This document shows positions 1-10,912 of a stretch of DNA of 64,000 bases, piece by piece. The notes beneath the pieces are model-generated. The model ran no database searches, was not told the origin of the DNA, and worked only from the letters and a program-made list of their open reading frames with translations. Position 1 is the stretch's first letter, and every line of letters starts with the position of its first letter. The position numbers and the translations under genes are program-made. The DNA is from Apostichopus japonicus (lineage: Eukaryota; Echinodermata; Holothuroidea; Aspidochirotida; Stichopodidae). The DNA lies in contig NC_092576.1 in the NCBI RefSeq assembly GCF_037975245.1, positions 3,605,001-3,669,000 of the forward strand, given 5' to 3'.

Positions 1-1567
1 TCTCAAATTCTTTAAAGATCTCGAGTTCAGTCAGTCGACAGGAATTTTGTGGTTTCTGTACATGAATGATGGTTTGGTACCGCCTACGATGTCCAAAATG
101 GCTCATACCACAAGCACGTATTCCATCTGAAATACACAATATGCACACACAGTGTCTGAGTGGTAGGCCTACAACACGTTCGTATGTATTCTGTTCTATA
201 TAGCAGGACAGAAAATGGTAAGTTTGAAACTTTTTATTTTTATTTCAAGGCTTATTTGGGTTGTAGACCTTAGATGTAGTATGTGCAGTGAGCCAGGCGA
301 ACAGGGTGCCATGGTGTTGGTGCACGCGTTGGAATCGCCCGGCCCCGACCGTCCGGATAGCTATTAATAATTAGGCCTGAATCACTGTATTCAGCTTCCA
401 TTGTCACGGGGGCAACTAGTGCAAAGGGTCATTTACCGAAATGTAATACATCTCAGTCGAAATATTGGTCTACTCGACATGAATTTAGAGGGCAGTCGTG
501 GGGAGGGGAGAAGGGGGGGGGGTAACAGATGCATGGTCGAGTTAGTTGTGTGCGTGAACTTAGTATGCAAAAATTTAAGTTAACAAACTGGGAAGGTAAC
601 GTTCATAGGCCTATTGTAGAAAATAATAATAATAATGAACAGGTAGACATAATTCTCGCCAGCCCGTTTTAACCAAACGGTGCGCCAGTTTTTTCACTGT
701 TTATAGTGGTCGAATGTGTTGTGCTGTGTGGAATAATCAAAATATGTGTCAGGTTGTTTCAAGTCGGTGGAAAAGAACCTAGGGATCCCGCAATTAACAT
801 GAGCCATAAACACAGCAAGAAAGAAATTATAATCTTTCAAAATATTTCTGTGTTGTTTATTTAAAGATTGATTCCTAATACATGGAAAACTAAAGTCAGA
901 TAATTGTCATATTTTCTGCATCGCTCCATACGTTAAAGAAGTATAATTTTACATTCCTTCTTTAATTTGCTAATCAGAGCCCCGATATGGGTTTCTGATG
1001 GCAGGGGGGGGGGGAGGGAATGCCTTAGTCCAAACATTGTCAAAATTCACCAACTTTACATGTTTGAAAAGGTCTATTTGAAAATCATTGCCACGAAAAT
1101 TAATCCTCATAACAACTGGATGATAATTATATAATAAACTATGTAACGGTTAAGACATGTCAATGTACCGAATTAATGTTCCTATCAACAGGGAATCAGC
1201 TTACATGATTGTGCTAACTTGTGTTATATCAAAACATACAATGTTGTTTATGTGAAATGCGTTACTCGTAACTACAGCGTTATAACCAAACAAACGTTGT
1301 GACGCATATGCTAATAATTCATGATAAATATCAAAGTTTTCTCAAAACTTCAGTTAAATACTTATTTGAGACCATTATCGTGAAGCACTATGCTTTGGGA
1401 TAGGCTACTAAGAAGGTGTCATAAAGCCATATTTCCGCTAAATTCTTGCTGGTTTTAACTAGCTAAAGGTTTCCATAAAACCTGTTATAAGTCGTAATTT
1501 CATTTATTTATCTTGTTTGCACTGTTCTCTGTATTAGTATATATTTATCTTGACTGCATTGTTCTGT

Positions 1568-1570
<3 letters not shown>

Positions 1571-1601
<31 letters not shown>
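1571..1601. repeat. (TA)n microsatellite
   Basis: Uninterrupted TA dinucleotides. The same site carries (TA)n in unit B (17,063-17,138) and a much longer tract in unit C (31,385-31,512). Confidence 0.9.
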
Positions 1602-1607
<6 letters not shown>

Positions 1608-3849
1608 CTCTTGACTGCATGTTCTCTGTATTATTATCTGGCAATGACGTATTGCTAAATAAATAAATGTTTACAAATCGTTGATTGTATAAGATATTTC
1701 TGTTTGAGAAACTTTGATTTACAATCAAATAAGGTCAAAGAGTAAAGTATGGTACAACAAATGTTTAAACCTTGTTTCACTTTGGGGAGACTCCTACGTG
1801 GTATTTGATATAGCCAATGCACTTAGAAAACTGCGGTACGTTTGTTACCACTGTCTGTAACTTTATTTACAAAAAGACAAAAATATCCTACTACATCCTT
1901 CCTACGTTGTGTAACGTTACTAAACCGGTAATACATTTCATTCCCGACATATCTGTGGATCGCGACCAGTCCCCCATTAAGGACTTTCATGAATACATTT
2001 TGATAAAAGATACTCCTCCTGAACATTTCTGAAAGTGGGTAAGTAAATTATTATTTTAGTACAAACATTTGCGTTGTTTTCCCTTGTTTACATCGCCTAC
2101 AAAGTTTAGCAGCATAGACGTTTAATGATACTCGCCAAATCCGTGTAACTTTCAGCTCATGCGGTCAAAAATCAATAAATAATATCATGGGAAGTTGTCA
2201 TTTTTACCATGTGGGCTTTTCCTTTTGCGAGAAGCAGCTTCCATCATTTGTTTGTTCTAAGTCGTTAGTTCATTAAATCTTAAAGTGTTAATTGTTGATA
2301 TTATGGGAATACTTTGAAGCTTCCATGCAGTGAACACATGTGCTTCTTATCTCGTGAACTTAATCGCGTTTTATCGTATCGCTTACTATTGGTATGCATA
2401 GTATTCTTTACATATTAACTATCATCTTTACTCTAATGATTGTCTCCTGTAGCCTTTGCTACAGTTCAGATGTGCAAGTATATTCTATCAACGTAAAGAT
2501 TGACCGTGAATAAAAACCAATTTTCTTTGATATTGGCATTCTTTTAGATAAATCTAGTTGATGTGTTTTTATATATGTCATCACTTATTGAGGTTTGAAC
2601 AAATGGTTTGTATTTCATTCATATAGATCATGACGGAGTACGTTGTCTTGGTCTCACTTCAAGTTTGTAATATACTTATGTACTATATGTATGGGCCTAG
2701 TTTATAGGCTATATAAATATATACTATAGTAATAGTACAGTAGCAATACAACACGCAATTGTATGCAGAGTTTGCAATTGGCAGTAGTATTAGTTTCATG
2801 AAGAAGACGTATCATCCATTCCTATCTCGTATTATTTTCTTTTTATTTAGATAGATAAACGATAGAAAACGTTAGGAGGAAACGCAAAGAGATTGACCAG
2901 GCAAGGCAAAATATTTCTAAAGGAGGTATCCTACGAACGTCATATTTTGGAGAAATTAGTAAGTATAGTCGTGTGAACATAATTATAGCAAGACGATTTT
3001 CTGAAACTGTTACATCGGTTTCCATTGAATGACAAAATCATTTCTGAGAGCCTGTTATACGTCATTATTTAATTATTTATCTTGACTGCACTGTTCTTTG
3101 TATTATTATATGCATATGGCGTATTGCTAACAAACTCAATGTTTACAAATCGTTGATCGTATAAGATTTATCTGTTTGAGAAACTTTGATTTACCATCAA
3201 GTAAGGTCAAAGGGTAAAGTATGGTACAACAAATATTTAATCTGTGTTTCACTTTGGGGAGACTCCTTAGCGATCTATTTAGTCTAGTACGTGGTATTTG
3301 ATATAACCTATATGCACTTAAAAACTGCGTTACATCTGTAACCACTGTCTGTAACTTTATTTACAAAAAGACGAAATATCCTACTGCATCCTTCTTACGT
3401 TGTGTAACGTTACTAAACCGGTAATACATAATATTCCTGACTTATCTGTGGATCGCGACCAGTTCCCTATTAAGGATTTCTATGAATAACTTTGATATAA
3501 GATACTCCTCTTGAACAGTTCTGAAAGTGGGTAAAGTATGCACAAATGTACGAGCCATGTAATACAGAATAGATAACAATTTAGGCAATTTACAATTTTG
3601 TATCCATCGTTTCAGAAGCAACTCTGCCTAAACACTCTATACAAATAATATAAACCTATTCAAATTGAAAGACTTGCATCATTGAAAAAAGCTGTGAAAC
3701 CTATTATTCCTGACATTAATGCCTTCTATAACCTATGGGAGGGGGGGGGGGTGTTATTATGTCAACTTATTTTTAACAGGTAATATGAGGTTCGCAATGG
3801 GAATTGCATGAAGTTAGTCTACGTATAGTTGTGTTTTGTGTGTATGCCC

Positions 3850-4145
3850 GTCTTCACAAGATCGGACACCTCTAGGCAGTGTCCATGGATGATGTTGGGA
3901 AGGGGGTCAGGACATTGAAAACAAAACAGAGAATGGGCAAAATTTAAGAAACAAAAAACTGTTCGTGTGTGTTACCTCCCTTGTGTATACCTTTCCACGT
4001 GTTGCCCCAGATGTACTCTATCGAGTTTTAAAAATTAGTGGTCAGTTAATTAATCAGTTGATAACGGAACTCAGTCTGATGAAATTAGACAAGGTTTCAA
4101 AGAATACAAAGGAGCATTTATGCATGTCAGTTGCAAGAACATGAC
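3850..4145 (+). pseudogene. Decayed copy of the unit-C relic ORF
   Basis: Matches the open frame at 33857-34180 in unit C, including the stretch ending in GTGGTCAGTTAATTAATCAG, but indels and changes break it here. Unit B keeps only the first ~60 bases (around 19,380-19,440). I read it as the remnant of a mobile-element or host exon carried in the ancestral unit. Confidence 0.5.
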
Positions 4146-5569
4146 AAAGTGTATAACATTAAGTTAAAGAAGCCTTTTGATATTGGTGGCGGTCAAAGCT
4201 CATGTGTGGAAAACCGGGGGGGGGGGGGGTTACCAGTCATGTAGGGTATATGTGTTCATATTCAGGAAGTGGCAGCCTCGAAACAGCCGCGTGGCCTACT
4301 GCTCTTCAAAACCTAGAAAGCTTGTTATAAGTGTGAATAAATAAAACATTAAAAATAAACTAACAAATTTTTACTGACATTTCCCTCATTCGCTTCCTGT
4401 ATCCCTTCTCCCAAATATAATGCACAGCCACAGTAGGTGAAGCACCTTGGAGTGATGCCTTTGAAGCCCGATTCAACCTGCAACTAATTGCGTCAATTAG
4501 GTGGTGTCATGTGACCCATAGATATCGTAATAGGGATTGGGGAGATCAATTAGTAGGAAACTGTTGCCTCAACTCAGTAGCAACATACTCATTGAAACGC
4601 AGTTTAATTAGTCTTTTGACCAGTTCTGCGAGTCCCAGTTGCTTGCTGCGACTGTGCCATCAAGAGTTCCACAGTGTATAGGTAGAGAGTGTAGTTGTGA
4701 AGAGTCTTCGTCGCGTACCGTATACGACTAGAGTCTTGACTTGTCTCTTACTCTTATATTATACATGTAATCGTACTGAATACCTGCTGCTCAGCTCTTT
4801 GGCAAGCGATATTAGAAACTGTTAACGAAATATTTGTGCTTTGTTTACAAAACAATAATATTAATCAGTGAACAAACAATTCTTGATCAGATAACTCTGA
4901 AATAGTATATGTTTAATAACTTTATACATGCACTTGGATAATACAATGTAAGTGTATGGATATATGCTTAATAGGTAATAAAATTTAACCACTAAAATAT
5001 GCATGCATTATACTTTGTCACTATATAGACTTTGTTAACAAATAACTGATTCCTGGTACCTTCCTTCATATGTTGCCTCATTAGTTAATAAATAATCCCT
5101 CTTCATTTTGGTGTGAATAAGTTAATTTATATCAACATGTATGGGACTTCCTATACTAGCATACATTTAATTAATTGAAGCCATTTCTATATGATAATAC
5201 TTCGATTACGCCAATTACCAATTTTACTTTCAAATATATCGATCTTATTAAACAAAATCCATAATTTGAACTAAGATGAGCTTCAAAGACTTATTAAGGT
5301 TTTATCTATATGTTTCAGTTCGTCCAGTGATGTGATTTTCTCGGTAAAATAGCAAAGTTCAGAAAAATATTTATATAAAGTTCAGGGTGAAAATATCTTG
5401 CTTTAAGAAAGAAGAATTGAGTCAGACATATATAATATCGTAAAGTTATATTCTCATTGTCAGTGAGGTGTCAATTTCTTTAATGTTTGTTCTTCTTCCG
5501 AAATTAATGGACGAAATCATTGCCTTTTATATTAATACGTCATACGATTCTATGTTTTCTCTTTGCAGA

Positions 5570-5611
5570 TGTTATTCTAGCTGACTTCATTTTGTGTTTC
5601 ATCGAATCGAT
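5570..5611 (+). promoter_or_regulatory. 5'UTR end of IgV-A with a four-codon upstream ORF
   Basis: After the acceptor CTCTTTGCAG the leader reads ATG TTA TTC TAG before the MKLGG start at 5612. The same leader and the same tiny upstream ORF occur in unit B (21,006) and unit C (34,815). If the acceptor is used, ribosomes meet this short frame first, which commonly lowers translation of the main frame. Confidence 0.45.
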
Positions 5612-8351
5612 ATGAAGCTGGGAGGGTTACTTCTCTTGGTCACTTTAATTATTGTTTTCACCAGTAAGTGAGACCTTTCAATTTTTTTCATTTTCCCTTT
5701 GATTATTTTGCATCTTTTATTGGGGGAGGGGGGCTAGAAGGGGTGGACAATTCCTGCCTTTTTGCACCTCCGTTATTTGTTGCTTCATGTTTTCATTTAT
5801 TACCCAGTAATGTTTGGGGATTTTGTTTTGTACACTAACATTTTAAAATAATATTTTCTTATTAGGTACTCACTTTTAATGTCCTTTTTACAAATATTTA
5901 TATTTATACTGGAAATAAATAAATGAAAAATGAAAAATGAAAAATAGAAAGAACTGTGTTCATTTCAGATATTTGTTGTGCGTCTTCTATCTGTAATGAA
6001 ACTCAAGAAGCTACACTCTTTACGACATTTGAAGTTGAGTGTTCATTGCCAAACCTTGAATGGATATCCGTCATTTACCATAAGGAAGGTCATGAATTAA
6101 TACGTTACCAGAAAGGTATGGTATTACATTTTATGGAAGAGTACCGTCAAGTATGATAAATTCTTGAAATATATCAAAATTATTGAATTACTGAATTACT
6201 CACGTGATTAGGGGAATATATAACGAGGCCATAAGAATGATAGTTGCAGTACTGTCCACTTACACACACAAACATACTTCACACACACACACACACACAT
6301 TTGTTTTCTTTTCACATCAAATTACACAATAATTTGTCATATACGTTTCTGTAATCACAGTGATGTCATCATGCGAAAGATGTTAACTATTCGAAATCAT
6401 GTGTTTCATTGAGGTATCAACTAAAGAGTTATCTAACTTCCAAGTACCATGATTGATATTATTGTCAATTTTGTTTTGTACATTTTGATTTTCTTTCTTA
6501 CATTGTTCTGTTATTTTCTTTCTTTAGGGTTACTATCTTTGATAAACATTTTATGCTTTCTCTAATGCACTGTTTTTGTATGTGTATGTATATGCGAAAT
6601 GTATTAACTGAACTGAACTGAACTGATTTCTGAGTAAATATTGTATCCTGCAGCAAAATGTGAAGATTCTTCCGGTGATACTTTTGGACCAAGATATGAG
6701 GATGGAACGTTACACATCACCGATGCAGGTGCACTGGTTTTTAACAACATTTTTTTCACTGATAGCACAAACTATCAACTGGAGTACATTGACTGTGACG
6801 GGGGATCATATCCTCAATACACAGATAACTTCTACATCTCAGGTGGGCCTTTATTTACCTATCGGCTTTGGATGCATCTCAGCAATATCCAACAAAAAAG
6901 CTAAGGGTTTAAGAAATTACGATATGTGTCGTTAAGTCTCTCTGACATGTGCTAAATCAGATTGTAACATTTGTGGACTGCTGTTAAGTTATATTTTATA
7001 CAGTTTCCATTGCCGCTTGACATTCTGTGCATAAAAACCCAGGTAACACATTTATCATCTGACAAGTGGAAATTAAGATAGTGGAGTTACAAAAAGTAGA
7101 TCGCCAAATAACTCTTTCGATGGGGTGCGTTTGTACAAGTTTAAAAGGTTATTGTAAGTTTGATGGGAAGTTGTACAGCTCTTTCCCGGTTAGGTTAAAA
7201 ACTCATATATAGATAAATCGGAACTAAAATGCATTTCCGTGAACAAGAGAATACATTCACTTCATATATCTTCTTCACAATAAGAATATTTCCTGCGTGT
7301 CAGCATAAAGGCAACTAATATGTGTATTTGCACGCAAGAACTATGAATATGAATTTCACTTGAACATTTCACTATGAATATGCATTTCGCTTTTCAGTTC
7401 ACAACGTAGAGGAACCAACCACTGCACCGTTTGAGGGCAGCACAACTTCATCACATTCCAGTACACCAGGTAACAAATAGTCATTGAAATTCAATAATCT
7501 TTATCAAGCCCAACAAAAAATAAAATATGACTGCCCCATTTTTTATTATCTTTCATTGTTTTATTTATGCATGTGCGTTCCTGTTAATGTCATTAAGCAA
7601 GAACTGTAAATATTATGTAATCGTTTGAGAATATAGTCGTAATCTGTTTCACTTTATTGTTCACAACGAAGATGAACCAGCCACTGCATCGTCTGAGAGC
7701 AGCACAACTTCATCAAAGCCCAATACATCTGGGGGAAAAACTCATAGTAAGTCAATAATCCTTATCCAGCCGAAAAAAATATATAACTGCCCCATTTCTG
7801 ATTTTCTTTCATTGTTATATTTACACACGGGTGTTCCTGTTAATGTCATTATCTATGACCTAACATAGTTTTAATCGTTAATCATCTGATTATTTTGAGA
7901 TGGGGGACACGATAGCACATCCCCCCCCCCTCCCTACTTGTGCACATTTTTAACCACTTACGTATACTGGGTCATAATTTGTTACAAGTTATATTCCTCC
8001 CTTTGTAATATTCTTAAAGATCTCGAGTTCAGTAAGTCGACAGAAATTTTGTGGTTTCTGTACATGAATGGTTGATTTGTACCGCATGCGCTGTCCAAAA
8101 TAACTCATTTGACTATGTCACAATATTTGGTTTTTGACATGGCCTAGGGTTAATTCAGTGATCATCATTGAAACAGTTCTTTGAGCTCATAAATGCAAGG
8201 AAAGTATAAAAATTTAAAATCCACTACCCCTGAATATTTAGGATGTATAGATGTAACACCTGACTGGCTAACACACCTCCCTTAAACATCTCACTAAAGA
8301 CAAACTATTCTTGATTTTCCAACTCACTACGAAATATATATATATATATAA

Positions 8352-8432
<81 letters not shown>

Positions 8433-8480
8433 AATATATATAAATATATATATATAGGCCTATATATATATTTAAATATA

Positions 8481-8560
<80 letters not shown>

Positions 8561-8598
8561 AATATATATATATAGGCCTATATATATTTAAATATATA

Positions 8599-8632
<34 letters not shown>

Positions 8633-8672
8633 GTTAATTTCAATATATATATATATATAAATATATATATAT

Positions 8673-8734
<62 letters not shown>

Positions 8735-9170
8735 ATCTATAGTTGCTTTGATTTGGCTGGTATTGATAAATGAAAAAAATACAAAGGGAATATTCATCTT
8801 CTGTTAAATTTGCTCCGTTATACACTGAATTTTTTTTTAAATGGAATAGGAGATTTTGTACGCTGATTGGATAATAGTTGCTTTCATGTCAGAACAAGTT
8901 GACAGTTATACTGTTGCATATTTTGATAGATGGTCTGTATGTTCATGTTTGTATTCTAAGTGTCATGTATTTCAACCCTTTCGTTTGTTTACAGTTTGGA
9001 TCATCATCGTCGTCATAATAATTATCGTGGTCGTGGCTGTCGTTGCTGTTATTCTGTGGACAAAAAGCAAGGCACAAGGCAGCACGACACCCGCTGGCAG
9101 ACAGGGAGAGGGTAACAATGATACTACAGAGGAAATAGCATTGACCCGGAATGGTACCGTACCTGATTAG
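5612..9170 (+). CDS. IgV-A: single V-like Ig domain type I membrane receptor
   Basis: Predicted exons are 5612-5663, 5969-6115, 6654-6842, 7398-7469 and 8995-9170, all with GT-AG sites and phase 1 junctions, giving 211 residues. Exon 1 encodes a signal peptide starting [17 protein letters not shown]. Exons 2 and 3 (residues 18-129) form a V-like Ig fold: Cys42 in the B strand, Trp49 in the C strand, the run DGTLHIT, and an F-strand-like DSTNYQLEY at 103-111. The usual F-strand Cys is Leu109, and a Cys sits five residues later (114). Exon 4 is a Ser/Thr stalk. The last exon gives a helix of Val/Ile from Trp155 to Trp175 and a 36-residue tail without tyrosine. The start is set by the signal peptide conserved in three copies. 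Polyadenylation signals AATAAA lie at 9383 and 9432. Ligand and function are unknown; an immune or cell-recognition role is inference. Confidence 0.75.
7660..7729 (+). pseudogene. Decayed duplicate of the stalk exon in IgV-A
   Basis: This repeats exon 4 (7398-7469): it reads [18 protein letters not shown] in the same frame. The acceptor AG in front is gone (TTTATTG replaces TTTTCAG) and the donor GTAAC has become GGGGA. A different donor-like site CATAGTAAGT follows at 7746. In units B and C only one stalk exon remains, apparently after loss of the interval between the two. It is probably not used. Confidence 0.5.
8100..8320. repeat. Displaced copy of the unit 3' flank inside the last intron of IgV-A
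   Basis: The text from TTTGGTTTTTGACATG through ATCTCACTAA repeats the segment at about 12,095-12,275, which sits downstream of the gene in every unit (also 26,876 and 40,140). It follows a copy of the unit-start segment (7995-8100). The intron of IgV-A has therefore received an extra junction-spanning piece of the array, probably by unequal exchange. The stalk exon at 23755-23805 in unit B has no counterpart here. Confidence 0.6.
8333..8722. repeat. Compound (TA)n/(CA)n microsatellite
   Basis: Long TA tracts are interrupted by CACACACA blocks, AAATATA and TAGGCCTATA. The middle part is duplicated (8391-8515 resembles 8520-8625). It lies in the last intron of IgV-A, 270 bases before the membrane exon. 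Open frames here are repeat artefacts. Confidence 0.95.
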
Positions 9171-9345
9171 AGCAGGGGGTGGGGGACAGAATGGGTCAAT
9201 ACTGTTAGTGTTTGGGGGTGGGGTTGGGAGACAGGATGGGTCAATACCGTTAGTGTTTGGGGATGGGGTTGGGAGAAAGATTGGGCCGATACTGTTAGTG
9301 TTTGGGGTGGGGATGGGGGTGGGGAGACAGAATGAGTCAAAACTG
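9171..9345 (+). repeat. G-rich ~51-bp tandem repeat in the 3'UTR of IgV-A
   Basis: About three and a half copies of a unit made of GGGGTGGGGTTGGGAGACAG followed by a short stretch ending TACTGTTAGTGTTTGG. IgV-B has one copy at about 24,730-24,795. Runs of three to five G on the transcribed strand could form G-quadruplexes in the mRNA. The long proline-rich frame on the other strand is its shadow. Confidence 0.8.
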
Positions 9346-9431
9346 TTAGTGTCAGTACATTCAGAGAGCAAAGAAACAAAAAAATAAAAGTGCACAAAGG
9401 CAATGATTGAGTGAAAGCTGGGTATATGAAC

Positions 9432-9437
9432 AATAAA
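9432..9437 (+). terminator. Polyadenylation signal of IgV-A
   Basis: AATAAA, 262 bases after the stop codon, in a block conserved with unit B, where the same signal is at 24870. A weaker option AATAAA lies at 9383. Confidence 0.5.
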
Positions 9438-10238
9438 AATATGTTCAAAATGGAAACAAGTTATGTTGTCCTTGGGCAAGGCATTTAATCACCATTGACT
9501 CTCTTCACAAAGGTATATGAATGGGTAACTTGTAAATATAGTTGTGTGTGTCGGTGTGTGGCTGCACCCTATGGGAATTCCCCCGGGAACACGTGGATGT
9601 GAGGCACTGTAGGGCCCAGGAAGGATTGTTTGAATTATGAACACTTTGGTTTGTGGGTGTGACAAGTTACTGTAACTAGGGTTTAAGTTTTATAGTATCC
9701 TGTGAGATGGCCTTGGCCTTGAACAAGACTGCAAACCTTCAACTATAAAATATAAAATTAATTTGATTTTCTTGAGATTGTCTAAGATTCTGTGTATTTT
9801 TTAATTTTTTTTATGGATTTTTAAAGTATTTCACTATCTAAGAGTTTGTTTGTATCTTATTAATTTGATTTTATGACATTCATCAGCCTTTCTTCTCTAA
9901 GCTATTCTAAAAGTTTCAGAAGGACTGTGAGAACTGGATGTAGTGGTGGCATGCCCATGCAACCTCAAGAAATAATCGGAAATCTGTGATTGGTTGATTA
10001 ATGTCTGTATTTCTTAAAGCATTAATGCCTAAAATTCTTACATATCAATATATTTACTGCAACCTATCAAAAGCTTTAATCTACTTTCATATTGAATATA
10101 TCGAAACCTAACTTCATTAATATTATTATTTTAATAGCTTAATAATATTTGACAAACACTACTATAGAATAATATGTTTGGATGCCTAAACTCATTTAAT
10201 GAAATATGTTATAGTAGCCTGACATTGGGCCAACACTA

Positions 10239-10291
<53 letters not shown>

Positions 10292-10297
10292 AATATT

Positions 10298-10353
<56 letters not shown>
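10239..10353. repeat. (TA)n microsatellite, tail of the adjacent SINE
   Basis: TA tract with a few AAATATT interruptions, directly abutting the 3' end (minus orientation) of the tRNA-derived SINE. Confidence 0.9.
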
Positions 10354-10358
<5 letters not shown>

Positions 10359-10480
10359 GAAATTGTATAGTTGGAAAGTCCAGAACAGTGAAAAAACTTC
10401 CAGCTTCCCACAGGGATTCGAATCCGGGCCTCCCGCTTTATATGCGGACGCCCTAACCACTAGGCTTCGGACGCTGATTG
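10354..10480 (-). mobile_element. tRNA-derived SINE with (TA)n tail
   Basis: On the minus strand the 5' part reads like a tRNA. There is an A box TAGTGGTTAGGG (10451-10462), an anticodon-like hairpin CCGC/GCGG, and a strong B box GGATTCGAATCC (10414-10425). The acceptor ends do not pair, so this is not a functional tRNA gene. A unique 3' part of about 60 bases then runs into (TA)n. It is present only in unit A, so it inserted after the units separated. Confidence 0.65.
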
Positions 10481-10778
10481 TAAATCCGTAGATGTCCAAG
10501 GAAACAATAGTCTGTTCAAACGACACAATCGATCTCATTGTAATCATGATAATGCTCACTATTATGACCCTTTTGGAAGTGGTGGGCTGGGCAGAGGGAA
10601 AGAGGAGTGTGGGTGCAGGGTGGAGAAAAAATCACCTGATAATTTATTATGCGTATGTTTGACTTACGGTATACCGAAATTGCTTTCAGAGAATATTTTC
10701 ACATTTTTTACCTTATTCAATCAATTTTGTTTACAATTTAAGCATCATTTTCGTGGTCTGTTGTCTTTACTGGTTTAG

Positions 10779-10912
10779 ATACTTGGGTGATTATCATCAT
10801 AGTTGTAGCTTGTATTGTCGCCATTGTCCTGTGCCTCGCCGTAATCATCAAATGTATGAGAACCAGAGATAGAAACAACAGAGCGAAACTGGCCAACGGT
10901 GGAGAACATTAG
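10779..10912 (+). CDS. Alternative last exon of IgV-A: second transmembrane segment and basic tail
   Basis: After the acceptor TGGTTTAG, a phase 1 frame reads a Thr-Trp start, a hydrophobic helix (VIIIIVVACIVAIVLCLAVI) and a short basic tail KCMRTRDRNNRAKLANGGEH, then TAG. Spliced from exon 4 (7469) in place of the exon at 8995 it would give a 197-residue receptor with a different membrane anchor. The counterpart in unit C (37,318-37,396) is damaged, and unit B lacks it. It might instead be the original last exon, with 8995-9170 added later. Choice between the two ends needs transcripts. Confidence 0.6.

Larger units (their letters stand above)
1..5569. other. 5' flank of IgV-A, no gene recognised
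   Basis: Repetitive flank shared with 14,724-21,000 in unit B and 29,797-34,810 in unit C. It contains poly-G tracts near 510, 1005, 3735 and 4220, a short (TA)n tract, and the internal duplication 1500-2060 versus 3060-3540. It also holds a decayed coding relic near 3850-4145. The first 5'UTR exon of IgV-A must lie somewhere here, because the ATG exon is preceded by a good splice acceptor at 5569, but I cannot place it. Confidence 0.6.

Noticed and set aside
8305-8825. Tyr-Ile repeat frames in the TA/CA microsatellites here and at 10,174, 16,999 and 31,327
   Set aside because: Pure translations of TATATA tracts.
8943-9479. 178-codon proline-rich minus-strand frame
   Set aside because: It is the antisense of the last exon and the G-rich 3'UTR repeat of IgV-A. 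The Pro/Thr repeats mirror the DNA repeat.
9880-9910. Second hammerhead suggested by CTGATGA on the minus strand
   Set aside because: No GAAA core, stem II or UC site follows within a plausible distance.
10400-10475. Functional tRNA gene on the minus strand
   Set aside because: A and B boxes and an anticodon-like hairpin exist, but the acceptor arms do not pair and a SINE 3' part with (TA)n follows.
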